A stretch of 38,255 bases of DNA, taken from positions 1 through 38,255 of the forward strand of contig DUNZ01000065.1 in NCBI GenBank assembly GCA_012839085.1, read 5' to 3'. The notes beneath the pieces are model-generated. The model had not been told where the DNA came from and did not search any database. It saw nothing but the letters and a program-made list of their open reading frames with translations. This stretch comes from Clostridiales bacterium. Lineage in GTDB: Bacteria > Bacillota > Clostridia > Lachnospirales > Lachnospiraceae. Positions 1 through 9,500 of this stretch are shown one piece after another (within the stretch, counting starts at the first letter, position 1; every line of letters starts with the position of its first letter). The position numbers were made by a program, and so were the translations under genes.

Positions 1-123
1 GAAATGGTTATTGCTAGATAATTAAGAAGATGACTTTCATTTTAATTATATAAAATTTATTTTAGAAATGATAAATAACATATTATTTTAATTATGATAT
101 ATCATTTTTTAAGAAATAAAAAA

Positions 124-195
124 CTCCCCGAGTAGGGCTCGAACCTACAACCCCACGGTTAACAGCCGTGTGCTCTACCATTGAGCTATCGAGGA
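124..195 (-). tRNA. tRNA-Asn (GTT)
   Basis: Read on the minus strand this 72-nt stretch folds as a tRNA. The acceptor arm TCCTCGA pairs with TCGGGGA (one G-U), followed by discriminator G. The anticodon loop is CTGTTAA, giving anticodon GUU, and the T-arm carries GTTCGAGCC. CCA is not encoded: the three bases after the discriminator are TTT, so CCA must be added by nucleotidyltransferase. A T-rich run follows immediately on the minus strand and could end transcription. Confidence 0.96.
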
Positions 196-435
196 ATACG
201 AGATTATTTTAATACGTTAATTCAAATATGTCAATATCCATATTTATTATTTTTATACATTTATTATACAATTTCATCTCAATAATCTTACCCCTAAAAC
301 AAAGTTATTAGCCATTAATACTATTCTTTAATTTATACTTATCTTTTTATAAAATTTTAGCCCTGTATAGCAATATTTATGTTTTTAATCCTATTTATTT
401 ACTGTTCTAAAATTCCAATTCGTTATAATTTTATC
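196..435. other. AT-rich intergenic DNA between the two tRNA genes
   Basis: About 240 bases without a convincing reading frame. It lies upstream of both divergent tRNA genes, so it should hold the tRNA-Asn promoter, but I could not pick out a clear -35/-10 pair for it. The tRNA-Leu promoter starts just to the right. Confidence 0.5.
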
Positions 436-464
436 TTGAAAATAGAATTTCTGTGTGATATAAT
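436..464 (+). promoter_or_regulatory. sigma-A type promoter for tRNA-Leu
   Basis: TTGAAA at 436-441 and TATAAT at 459-464 are separated by exactly 17 bases. Transcription would start near 471, about 47 bases before the tRNA-Leu 5' end. Confidence 0.8.
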
Positions 465-517
465 CTAATTCGTTCCAAATTCGGAGCGATATACTTGTAA
501 AAATTAATATTTCAATT

Positions 518-601
518 GCAGTTGTGGCGGAATTGGCATACGCGCTAGATTCAGGTTCTAGTGGTCGCAAGACCGTGAGGGTTCAAGTCCCTTCAACTGC
601 A
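518..601 (+). tRNA. tRNA-Leu (CAG)
   Basis: An 84-nt class II tRNA. The acceptor GCAGTTG (518-524) pairs perfectly with CAACTGC (594-600), with discriminator A at 601. The anticodon stem CTAGA/TCTAG encloses loop TTCAGGT, anticodon CAG, and there is a variable arm as expected for leucine. The T-loop GTTCAAGTC is visible. No CCA is encoded. Confidence 0.97.
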
Positions 602-619
602 GTAGCTAGAATCAAAGGA

Positions 620-656
620 AGGCTTTCAAGGTTAATTAACCTAGGAAGCCTTTTTG
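620..656 (+). terminator. rho-independent terminator of tRNA-Leu
   Basis: A near-perfect 16-bp inverted repeat, 620-635 with 636-651 (one G-U and one mismatch), runs directly into a T-tract at 651-655. It lies 18 bases after the tRNA. Confidence 0.85.
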
Positions 657-1042
657 TCATAGTAATGAAACTGAACTCATTTCTTAATGTTTACATCTCT
701 AAAATAGAAATGAAATTATGAACTCATATTCGCTATTCGTTATAACCTAGATATTTTTAAACCTCTAAAATTATATACTCCAAACACCCATCTCCCTGGC
801 TTCCACAAACTTCTATTATAATTGACAATATCACATAAAATGGTATGTTTTATATGAGTAACCAATATTTTTTATTTTAAATTTTGCAGCTCTGAATCCA
901 ATAATTCTATTCTTTATGAATGAAAACCATAGTAGAAACTATACAAACAATAACAAGGATTTTAATAGTTTAGATAAATTCATTTATTAAAATTTGAGTA
1001 ATTGTTAAGGCTTTAAAATTTTTAAAGTTGCTTAAAAAACAT
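657..1042. other. intergenic region before the lipoprotein gene, with one candidate promoter
   Basis: No supportable gene. A perfect -35 box TTGACA at 822-827 is followed after 16 bases by TATGTT at 844-849, a plausible promoter that would give a leader of about 200 bases for the lipoprotein gene. An AT-only near-palindrome at 1011-1027 (CTTTAAAATTTTTAAAG) lies closer to the gene. Neither assignment is firm. Confidence 0.4.
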
Positions 1043-1059
1043 GAGAGGAGAACAATAAG

Positions 1060-3234
1060 ATGCTAAAGAAAAAACTTCTTTTTACCATTTTCATTACATT
1101 GCTAATATTTTCATTTATTGGTTGTAAAAAGGAAGATATCAACAATGAATTAACAAATAATAACAACCAAGATACAAATATAGAAGATATTGGTGATGAA
1201 GATACAAGTGGAGACAGCGCCTTAGTAGAAGGAACAAAGGAGTCTCCACAAGATAATAATGAAGATGAACCTGAGAATAAAGAGGGCGAAAAGGAAGAAG
1301 TACAAGAAGAACTACAAGAGCAATTAAATCAAGAAAAAAATGAAACCGAAAGTATCGTAACCCAAACACCTAGCGAAGAAGATAATACGCAGGATAATAC
1401 CAATCCAGCCGACAATCTATCGAAGGAAAATGTTAAGAATAATTCGGATTCACAAGACTCCAATGAAAGTATTGATATGGACAATATAGACTCAGATGAA
1501 GAGCCGGATCAAAATCCAAAACCTACCCCCACAATAAAACCTACACCGAAACCAACATTATCTCCTACTCCAACTCCTGTGCTTGCTTCAGAAACTACTT
1601 CATACCCATATCTACTATTGGTTCAAAACTATGATGAGACCTGGACAGCATATGAGAATAAAATAGATGATAAATTGATGTTAGAAGTGTCTGAAATAAC
1701 TTCCATCATGGATTTGAATTATGAAGATCGAGGAAGCAATGTATTTCGTATAAAAAGAGGACGAAATTATGCTGAATTTAAAATTGGGAGAAAGAGAGTT
1801 GATGCTGATTATCAGTACAATTACTATGAGGTTTACGCAAAAAATGCACCAATTAAAAAAGATGGAAAGTTGTACGTGTATTATGAGCCACTAGGTCTTT
1901 TGGGCAAATTAAAATTTTATGATGGATCCCAAGCAAAAGATTATAAAGATTATGAAGGAGTCGTATGCTTCAGTAAAATTCATAGTATAGAAGGTCTTCC
2001 AGAGAAATATTTGGTTTATGACTCTGAGGGGAAGCCCTGGTTTCCTAATGCAAAAAAACCTACCCCTGTCCCTATTCCTACAATTGTACCGAGCAATGTT
2101 GATTCAAAACCTGCTAATTATCTTGTTTTAAATAATGGTATTGTAAGAGATTATTTTGATAAACCCGAGGATGGGTATGAAAGTTATAAGGGTCTTGTTG
2201 AGACCGTTGATGATTATGTAATGATTAATGCTAATATATTCATTGAATCTTTAGACAGCTCAACAGCGAGGTTTTTTGCAACAAACTTCACATACCATAA
2301 CATTGACGAAAAATTCTTTTCTATCATCGTAAACTATAATGAAAAAGATGAAAGTACGTTAATATTTGAAAGAGATAGTACAAGATACAAGCAAGTATTT
2401 AAATATTCTGATGAAGTTATTATACATACTGCTAGAATTGCACCTTATGTAAGTAAAAACAATGGTTTTGACTTCATTGATCCAGAAGTATTAAGACCCT
2501 TGTTTACCAAAGGCCAATATGAATACAAATGCTATCATGCCAATGACACGAAAAACTATACAAAAAAGGGTTATGGTGATTATGAAGGAGTATTAGTATT
2601 TGATAGCTATGTAGGCAAAGCTACTTTACCCAAAAAAGAACAAATTTATAGGAATTATGATTTATCAAACTTATCGAAATTTGAACTAGATAAACTACCA
2701 TCTACCATGGTCAATGGAGTAAAGATTTATGGAACAGATAAATTCTTAAAGCCCAGTGAACAGGGTATCGGATATAGTGACTGGGGATATTACGAACTTG
2801 ATTTACCAGAATTGGAATATATGACACGCAAATACATTAATGAAAGACCATACTTGGATGATATGTATAGCAGTTACATTGCCTTTGGTCATGGAGGAAC
2901 CCTAGATGCATGGTGCATTAAATTAATGAAGGATAGTAAAGATGAGTATCGACTGCAATTCTCTTCCTATTATCTTACTGGTTTATCAAATACAAATAAT
3001 GAACATGAAATCGTAGGCGATTATGATCAACTTGCCAGAAATGCCAGGGAAATATTAAGAGCTTTTCTTTATAAAATTAGCTCCACACCAGAACTTTTAT
3101 ATGATGCTATCTTAGAATCCTGGTTGGGAAGCGGAGAAAAATACAATATCGATGCTGAATATGTAACCGTAGGCGATGCGAAAATTAGGTTTGATTTCGA
3201 TAGTTGGGAATATGTAATAACGGCTGCTGATTAA
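1060..3234 (+). CDS. large repetitive surface lipoprotein, function unknown
   Basis: A 724-residue exported protein. Residues 1-22 form a lipoprotein signal: positive start MLKKK, hydrophobic core, then FIGC with the lipidated cysteine at 22. Residues 23-150 are a highly acidic, Asn/Gln/Glu-rich unstructured stretch, followed by a Pro/Thr linker (about 152-175) typical of wall-spanning spacers. Two diverged repeats follow, about 183-315 and 354-525, each ending in a DYEGV(V/L) motif. The first resembles the copper-amine-oxidase N-terminal-like domain found in many clostridial surface proteins (inference from pattern). A second Pro/Thr linker near 333-345 separates them. The C-terminal 200 residues are unrecognised. 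GAGAGGAG lies 10-16 bases upstream of the ATG. It is probably monocistronic, with a strong terminator behind it. Confidence 0.9.
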   Translation: MLKKKLLFTIFITLLIFSFIGCKKEDINNELTNNNNQDTNIEDIGDEDTSGDSALVEGTKESPQDNNEDEPENKEGEKEEVQEELQEQLNQEKNETESIVTQTPSEEDNTQDNTNPADNLSKENVKNNSDSQDSNESIDMDNIDSDEEPDQNPKPTPTIKPTPKPTLSPTPTPVLASETTSYPYLLLVQNYDETWTAYENKIDDKLMLEVSEITSIMDLNYEDRGSNVFRIKRGRNYAEFKIGRKRVDADYQYNYYEVYAKNAPIKKDGKLYVYYEPLGLLGKLKFYDGSQAKDYKDYEGVVCFSKIHSIEGLPEKYLVYDSEGKPWFPNAKKPTPVPIPTIVPSNVDSKPANYLVLNNGIVRDYFDKPEDGYESYKGLVETVDDYVMINANIFIESLDSSTARFFATNFTYHNIDEKFFSIIVNYNEKDESTLIFERDSTRYKQVFKYSDEVIIHTARIAPYVSKNNGFDFIDPEVLRPLFTKGQYEYKCYHANDTKNYTKKGYGDYEGVLVFDSYVGKATLPKKEQIYRNYDLSNLSKFELDKLPSTMVNGVKIYGTDKFLKPSEQGIGYSDWGYYELDLPELEYMTRKYINERPYLDDMYSSYIAFGHGGTLDAWCIKLMKDSKDEYRLQFSSYYLTGLSNTNNEHEIVGDYDQLARNAREILRAFLYKISSTPELLYDAILESWLGSGEKYNIDAEYVTVGDAKIRFDFDSWEYVITAAD

Positions 3235-3261
3235 GATCTGTCTGAACTTTAGTAATGAAAA

Positions 3262-3316
3262 CCACCTTCTTGTTGAAAATTTCTAACCATGTTTTCAATA
3301 AGAAGGTGGACTTTTA
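3262..3316. terminator. bidirectional terminator between convergent genes
   Basis: An 18-bp stem, 3262-3279 with 3292-3309 (one G-U), with a T-rich flank on either side (CTTTTA on plus, TTTTCATT on minus). It sits between the lipoprotein gene and the end of the minus-strand helicase operon and can serve both. Confidence 0.85.
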
Positions 3317-3438
3317 TATGGATTTTTGGTAGTGTAAAAATTTATATCTTATGCCTATTGTCTATGGTAGTGTAATAAAGTTAGTATCTGTGGCAAAAAT
3401 GACTCTTCCTAAGAATTAGACGAATAAATTTAAACTGA

Positions 3439-5934
3439 TTATTTTGTAATGAAACTGCGATTACGATAATAACTCATAACACGATAATCAATCGCATCCT
3501 TCATATGCTTTTTAAATGCACTTAAATGAATTACTTCTTGGAGATCTTCTGCTAATGCTAGTAGTGGACCTTCTTTTTTAACAAAGAAATCCCCATGTGA
3601 CTGCAACATAAAATGTATGGGATTATCCTTGGCCAACTTAATATATTTTCTTTTATCCCAGTTTTCAAACGATCTTGTACTTTTAGATCTAAGCATATCT
3701 ACCTTATTACTACCGCGGTGATAAAATTCATAGAAACATTGATATACATCTTCTTCAAAAATCTGCATTTTAATATTTCCATTATTATAAAACGCTAATA
3801 ATAGTGGCATCTTATATGTTTTAGACATACTTGTGTTTTCTATCATGTTAATAAATTCCTTGCCTCTACTGGAGCATAATATCTTTTCTTGTTCTGTAAG
3901 ATCGTTCATCTCCTTTAAAAAATCAAGATAATTTGCAAATACATTTAGTTTCCTTTTTGTTTTTATACTATCATATAAATCAGAATCAATTTGAGCAAAA
4001 AATTCCATTCTTGAAGGAATATGTCCTATTTCGCCTTTGATTCTTTTATACTCATTTATTATTCTATTTTTGATGGATAGTTCTTGTTTTGCTTGTTTCT
4101 CAAAAATATCTACAATACGAAAATCAAAATCTACAATACATTCATCTGGATATTCAAAATCTGTAATTTTATAACCTTTATACTTGGTCAAATTCATAGG
4201 TTCGTTACTTAAAAATGATGGTATTAAATTTGCTCTTCTATAGTTACCTATAAAATCAAGAACATTGAGATAATCCTTTCCCTTACATTTTCTAAGCCCT
4301 CGCCCTAATTGCTGAAGAAACACTGTAGGTGACTGGGTAGGACGTAAAAACATAACCATATCAATATCCTTTATATCAAGACCTTCATTAAACATATCTA
4401 CAGAGAAGATGACCTTTAATTCTCCTTTGATTAAACTTTCCACTGCTGTTCTTCGATCCATGCTATACTTTCCCTGACATCCACTATATACAGCAGCAGA
4501 AGGTATTCCAAAATGATTAAACTCTCTTGCCATATATTCTGCATGGAGCTTCGATGAACAAAAGCCTAGTGCTTTATTTGAGCTATACTTACTATAATGT
4601 TTGAAAATTAGTTCCCTTCGTCGATTAAGCATCAAGGCTTTTTCCAAATCTTTTTCATGATACTTACCATTTAAATAACGAATATTCTCATAATTTACTG
4701 TTTCATCATAAATCCCATAATAATGAAAAGGTACCAGCCAGCCCTTATTGATACATTCTTTTAATCGAACTTCATATACAATGTTATAGTCACATAAAGC
4801 AAATACATTTTTTGAATCCAAACGTTCAGGAGTAGCTGTAAGTCCCAACATAAATTTGGGTTTAAAGTAGTTAATAATATTTAAATAATTATTTGCAACC
4901 GCATGATGAAACTCATCAATGATGATATAATCAAAATACTCTTGATCAAATAGGTCCGAACGAAGATATTTTTCCTTACCAATCGATTGTACTAAAGCAA
5001 ATATTACTGCTTTTCCAGTATCTTTCTGCTTACCAGTAAAAAATCCATAATTATCAGATTTTCTTATATTGTAAAAACTTTGTGCTGCTTGTCTAAGAAT
5101 CTCTTCCCTGTGGGCAACGTATAAGATTTTTTTGTACTGTTCTGAATCAAAGGCAGCCAAATAAGTTTTACCAACCCCAGTTGCAGCTACAATAATTCCC
5201 TTATCAAAACCTTCAGCGCGACTTTTTTCTAATAAATATAAAGCCTCAATCTGTGCCCCCTTAGGTCTGAAAATATTTACGGCCTTATGCTGCTGTTTTT
5301 CATATCTTTCAAAGTCCTTGCTTACATAGGGTTTTTTCCAATTCTTTGAATAATCAATTAACACTTTATCTGTTACAACATAGGAATGGTTATAAAACAA
5401 ATCTTTAAATGCCTTATAAAATCCATTAAAATCTTCTCCATTCGATGATTTCGTAAAACGATAATTCCACTCTATGGACGAGGTCAGTGCCCCATAAGAA
5501 AGATTCGATGATCCAATGTAAATTTCACCATTATTTTTCTGATGAAAAATATATGATTTAGGATGAAATGATTTATTCGGATTACTATATAATCGAAGAT
5601 CCACCTGGTCGCCTAATTCTTTCTTAAGGAGAAATAATGCGGAAGGTTGAGTTATCCCTAGATAATTTCCGGTTAATATTCTAAGTTTTGCTCCTCTTTT
5701 TAATGCGGCTTTTAAATCATCAAGAATTAAGCGAACACCGGACTCCATTAAAAATGAAACTATAATATCAATTCGATCTGAAGATAAAATACTCATTATT
5801 AACTGATAGTATAAAAATCTACTATCCCCTGTAATTACATTTTGATAAGCGTAGTCTTCCCATAGATTAAGATTACTAAGTGACGTTTGGGATTCTATTG
5901 TATATTCGATTTTCTTAGAATTATATTGATCCAT
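3439..5934 (-). CDS. PLD-type nuclease fused to an SF2 DEAD/DEAH helicase
   Basis: 831 residues. The N-terminus (about 35-185) is a phospholipase-D-like domain with the HxK pair H124/K126 and the GSSNLS motif at 141-146, as in NgoFVII-like nucleases and relatives. The usual aspartate five residues after the lysine is a histidine here (H131). An SF2 helicase follows: ATGVGKT (251-257), DEFH (340-343), TATP (366-369), and motif VI QQLGRGLRK (541-549). The last 250 residues form an accessory domain seen with such helicases (family knowledge). It is the third gene of a minus-strand operon; its ATG overlaps the end of the methyltransferase gene by 40 bases, with GGGAGAG upstream, so translation is probably coupled. 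DNA processing or restriction-like defence is the likely role; the substrate is unknown. Confidence 0.9.
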   Translation of the reverse strand: MDQYNSKKIEYTIESQTSLSNLNLWEDYAYQNVITGDSRFLYYQLIMSILSSDRIDIIVSFLMESGVRLILDDLKAALKRGAKLRILTGNYLGITQPSALFLLKKELGDQVDLRLYSNPNKSFHPKSYIFHQKNNGEIYIGSSNLSYGALTSSIEWNYRFTKSSNGEDFNGFYKAFKDLFYNHSYVVTDKVLIDYSKNWKKPYVSKDFERYEKQQHKAVNIFRPKGAQIEALYLLEKSRAEGFDKGIIVAATGVGKTYLAAFDSEQYKKILYVAHREEILRQAAQSFYNIRKSDNYGFFTGKQKDTGKAVIFALVQSIGKEKYLRSDLFDQEYFDYIIIDEFHHAVANNYLNIINYFKPKFMLGLTATPERLDSKNVFALCDYNIVYEVRLKECINKGWLVPFHYYGIYDETVNYENIRYLNGKYHEKDLEKALMLNRRRELIFKHYSKYSSNKALGFCSSKLHAEYMAREFNHFGIPSAAVYSGCQGKYSMDRRTAVESLIKGELKVIFSVDMFNEGLDIKDIDMVMFLRPTQSPTVFLQQLGRGLRKCKGKDYLNVLDFIGNYRRANLIPSFLSNEPMNLTKYKGYKITDFEYPDECIVDFDFRIVDIFEKQAKQELSIKNRIINEYKRIKGEIGHIPSRMEFFAQIDSDLYDSIKTKRKLNVFANYLDFLKEMNDLTEQEKILCSSRGKEFINMIENTSMSKTYKMPLLLAFYNNGNIKMQIFEEDVYQCFYEFYHRGSNKVDMLRSKSTRSFENWDKRKYIKLAKDNPIHFMLQSHGDFFVKKEGPLLALAEDLQEVIHLSAFKKHMKDAIDYRVMSYYRNRSFITK

Positions 5935-6506
5935 TTTTCATCTTCTCTCCCTGGCCTTACATCAGAACTAATCATCATTTCTACAGTTTCAAATCCCCCC
6001 ACCGATGCAAGAAAATCTTCTAACCTATCCTCCGTCATATCTGTAAAATATCTTCCATTTCGAAATCCACTAAAATTTCCATATTTAAATGATGTATATA
6101 GGTATCCTCCAACTATCAAAGCTTTTCTCATTCTTATAAAAACATCATAAAGCTTTTGAATCTCTAAATGTAGGATAGATGAACATGCCCATATGCCATC
6201 ATATTTATTAACATCATTGAGATCTTGAAACTGTTGACATAGCACCTTTTTTCCTAGTATTTTTTCTGCCCGTTTACACATTTCTATGGAACCATCTAAT
6301 GCATCTACTTTAAATCCTTTATCCATGAATACCTTACTGTCTCTTCCTGAGCCACAACCAAAATCTAGTATGTATGCATTGCTATTTAAGTATTTAATAA
6401 AGATGTTTTGTATCTTAGAAAAAGCAACATTATAGGTATCATTATAAAATTTTTCCGCATTTTCATTATAATAATTTATTGTAATAATCTCACTTTTATT
6501 ATTCAT
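5895..6506 (-). CDS. class I SAM-dependent methyltransferase
   Basis: 203 residues with a Rossmann-type methyltransferase fold. Motif I is ILDFGCGSGRDS, the acidic end of strand 2 is VDALDGS, and motif IV is in the region KYDGIWACSSILHL. It resembles TehB/UbiE-like small-molecule methyltransferases, and no DNA-methyltransferase catalytic motif (DPPY or PCQ) is present. I chose the ATG at 6506 because the ribosome site AGGGAGGA lies just before it; the ATG six codons upstream at 6524 would place that site inside the coding sequence. It sits between two helicase genes, 42 bases after the RecQ fusion and overlapping the next gene by 40 bases. The substrate cannot be told from sequence. Confidence 0.88.
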   Translation of the reverse strand: MNNKSEIITINYYNENAEKFYNDTYNVAFSKIQNIFIKYLNSNAYILDFGCGSGRDSKVFMDKGFKVDALDGSIEMCKRAEKILGKKVLCQQFQDLNDVNKYDGIWACSSILHLEIQKLYDVFIRMRKALIVGGYLYTSFKYGNFSGFRNGRYFTDMTEDRLEDFLASVGGFETVEMMISSDVRPGREDEKWINIILRKSNIQ

Positions 6507-6548
6507 TATAATCCTCCCTAACATTCAAGCATACCCAATTATTACTAA

Positions 6549-9500
6549 TTACTTTTCAAACTCAAGAACCGCAAATACAATTGGAACCTCCTGTTCTTTC
6601 TTCTCTTCTTTCCAATATAGAACATAATCTACCTTGGCATCAATCGGCTGGTATCCTTTTCGCTTGAATTGTTTCAACTCTTTTTTAAATCGTTCTGAAA
6701 AATACAAAATACGGTTACCCTCTAAATCCAAACAACCAGCTTCATCAACTTTTAATTTGTCTCCACTTTTCATTTTGCAAACTAGATTTCTAACTTTGTA
6801 AAAATAAGATAAAAAGATATCCCTATGACGCAATTGCTTTACAATACAGTTAGAATCTTCATAATATGAATAGTCATATAAATAATGCATGGCCTCAACC
6901 GTACGATATCTTAAATTGGTTTGTACAGAAAAATAGTTGTTGTTATAGTGGATTGTGAGACTCTTTTTTGCTCTAGTTATCCCAACATATAATAATCTTT
7001 TTGCTTCATCAGAATTTAAGTAAAAATCACTTAATAGCATAACGACATGATCAAACTCCCAACCTTTGGATTTATGAATTGTTGCTACTGTTACAATTCC
7101 TTGAGTGCGATCATAAAAGTCCTCTTCTTTTGATTCACTTAAAAATGTCATGAAATCCGATGTATATTTAACCTCTGGATTTGCTACTTCAAAATCCTTT
7201 ATTAAACGCAAACATAAATTTAAGTTCTTACTAGTTTTATATATCTTTTGTAATTGTTCCTTTGCATTTGACCAAATATCATCGGATAAGATATAAGTAT
7301 CTTTGGTCAGTTGAAGCTGCTCTAGAAAAAATCGTATCTCTACTAAATGTTCCAATTTAAACCCTTCATTGGTTTTTAATAATCTGGTTCGTATACTGTT
7401 CTTCTTTAATAAAGCAGCTACTTGCAAAGCTTCCTCATTGGTTTTCGTTAATATGCCCGTAGAACCGTATATTCCCTTCATTATCAATTTTTGAATAGCT
7501 GGAACTAAAAATTTGTTACTACGATATTGAACAATTTGTATTTGTCCATTATCCTTCTGAATTGGAATTATCAGATTATGCTTCATACGGTTTTTTATCT
7601 TTTCAACAAATACATTTGCTAATTGAACCAGATTAGACTTACTACGGTAATTCTCAACTAATTCATATAGTCTTGAATTTTCTATGCTTAATAATCCACT
7701 CATATACTTAGAGTCAGATCCCCGAAATGAGTAAATATTTTGATCATCATCTCCTACTGCTATCACTCTCATCTCTGGATTTATCCGTATCAGTTCTTGT
7801 ATCAACCTAGTTTCATACTCATCCATGTCCTGAGCCTCATCTATTACTAACACTGTTTTTGCTACCCGCGAAGGTTCCACTTCGCCTTGATTTAAGCGCT
7901 CTATTGCCTCTTTTATTACTTTATCAGATTTTTCAATTGTACCAACACGTCCTAAAAGATCAAAACAATATGAGTGGAATGTTTTTATTTCAACGAAATT
8001 AGCAGCATTACCAATCAACTCTATTAGTCGCTTTTTAAATTCTGTAGCTGCTGCTCTTGAAAATGTTATCATCAAAAGTTGCTCATGCTTAACATCCTCC
8101 ATAAGTAGTAAGGATGCCAATTTATGTACCAAAATTCTTGTTTTCCCACTACCCGGCCCTGCTGCAACAACAATGTATTGAGATTGCTTATCATTTATTA
8201 TTCTTAATTGAGCTGGAGATAACTTTCCAAAAAGCTTAGAAAACTTCTCTGGGGAAAGATTTCTCTTAATTTCATCACCTCGACTACCCTTAAAATACTT
8301 GCGAAGAAAGGAACTATACTCCAGCCGAAAATAATCATCTACGAACTGTAGCGCTGCCTGATAATCCTCCATCATCTTCCTTGCATACTCGCCAACGATA
8401 TGAATCATTTGTGTTTTTTGTTCATAATATTGTTTTAGTTTTTTATAATCTTCCAACTTATATCTTATCTTATTATCTCTCTCTACTCGTTCGATACTCA
8501 TTGTGTTATAGGTTATTAGGAATCCGCCTTCCAGTTTTAGAGCACCGATTCTTGAAAGATAAAATAAAGCTTCTTCTATCTCTTGACTAGAGGCCTGTTT
8601 CATTAATAGTTGCCTATCAAAATCATAGTCCTCTTTAAGCTCAAGTACAGAAAACTCAACGGTTGTTTCATTATCTATATTGATCTCATCTAAACGTTGT
8701 AAAATAAATTCAGCGATATCCCAACGTTTCTCCATGTTTTTAAGAATTTTTTGCTTATCTTGCAGAAGTGCCAGTTTCACATGATTATGTGAATACTTTA
8801 TATTTTCTCTTTTCATGATCCCTTTAATAGCCCAATAATTCATAAGGGTTCTAACTTTATCGGGTGTTATATTCTTAAGCCCTTCCTCTTCTAATTTTTC
8901 ATTTAGTTCTTTCAAATTCACTACGATTGGTTCCTCAGACAGCTCTTTCAACAAGAACTTCTCTAATTTTTGATAGCATTTCAGTATGTTCATACCTTTT
9001 AACCCTGAACCATCCTCCAAATACGCAGTAAGATCCTTAGAATCGGTTAGAAGTCTGATATCTCGAAGTTTTTGTATTATTTTTAATACTTGTTCTTTGG
9101 AAATTCCTAAAGAATCAGAAATATAATCAACCCTAGATTCTGCAACATCCTTTTGATCATTTTTTCTACTTCTACTAGAAATTAATTTTTTAATAATTCG
9201 GATTGCTTGTTCCTCTTCTTTTTCTTCAAAAGCATTGGATTGCTTTATTTTATCTATTGCTTCCATTGCACTTCTCGCCTGAATACTATCTGCATAGATA
9301 TGCGGTATATTCTGGCCCCGTTTTATATAACCAGCATCCTCCAGTGCTGCAATTGCTGTTTTAACACGGGTTTCTATATCATTCAAATTGTCATCCCATC
9401 CTGCATGTCTTGCTATCTCCAGTGCCGAATTAGACATTCTAGATCGCGTGCGTGTTGCACTTTTGATAGCTTTCCACACCTGCTGAATTTCTTCCAGAGT

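Noticed and set aside
1-21. End of a gene at the left edge
   Set aside because: GAA ATG GTT ATT GCT AGA TAA could be a C-terminus, but seven codons are too few to support a call.
524-721. Open frame across the tRNA-Leu gene and its terminator
   Set aside because: It starts inside the tRNA acceptor arm and has no ribosome site; the tRNA and terminator explain the sequence.
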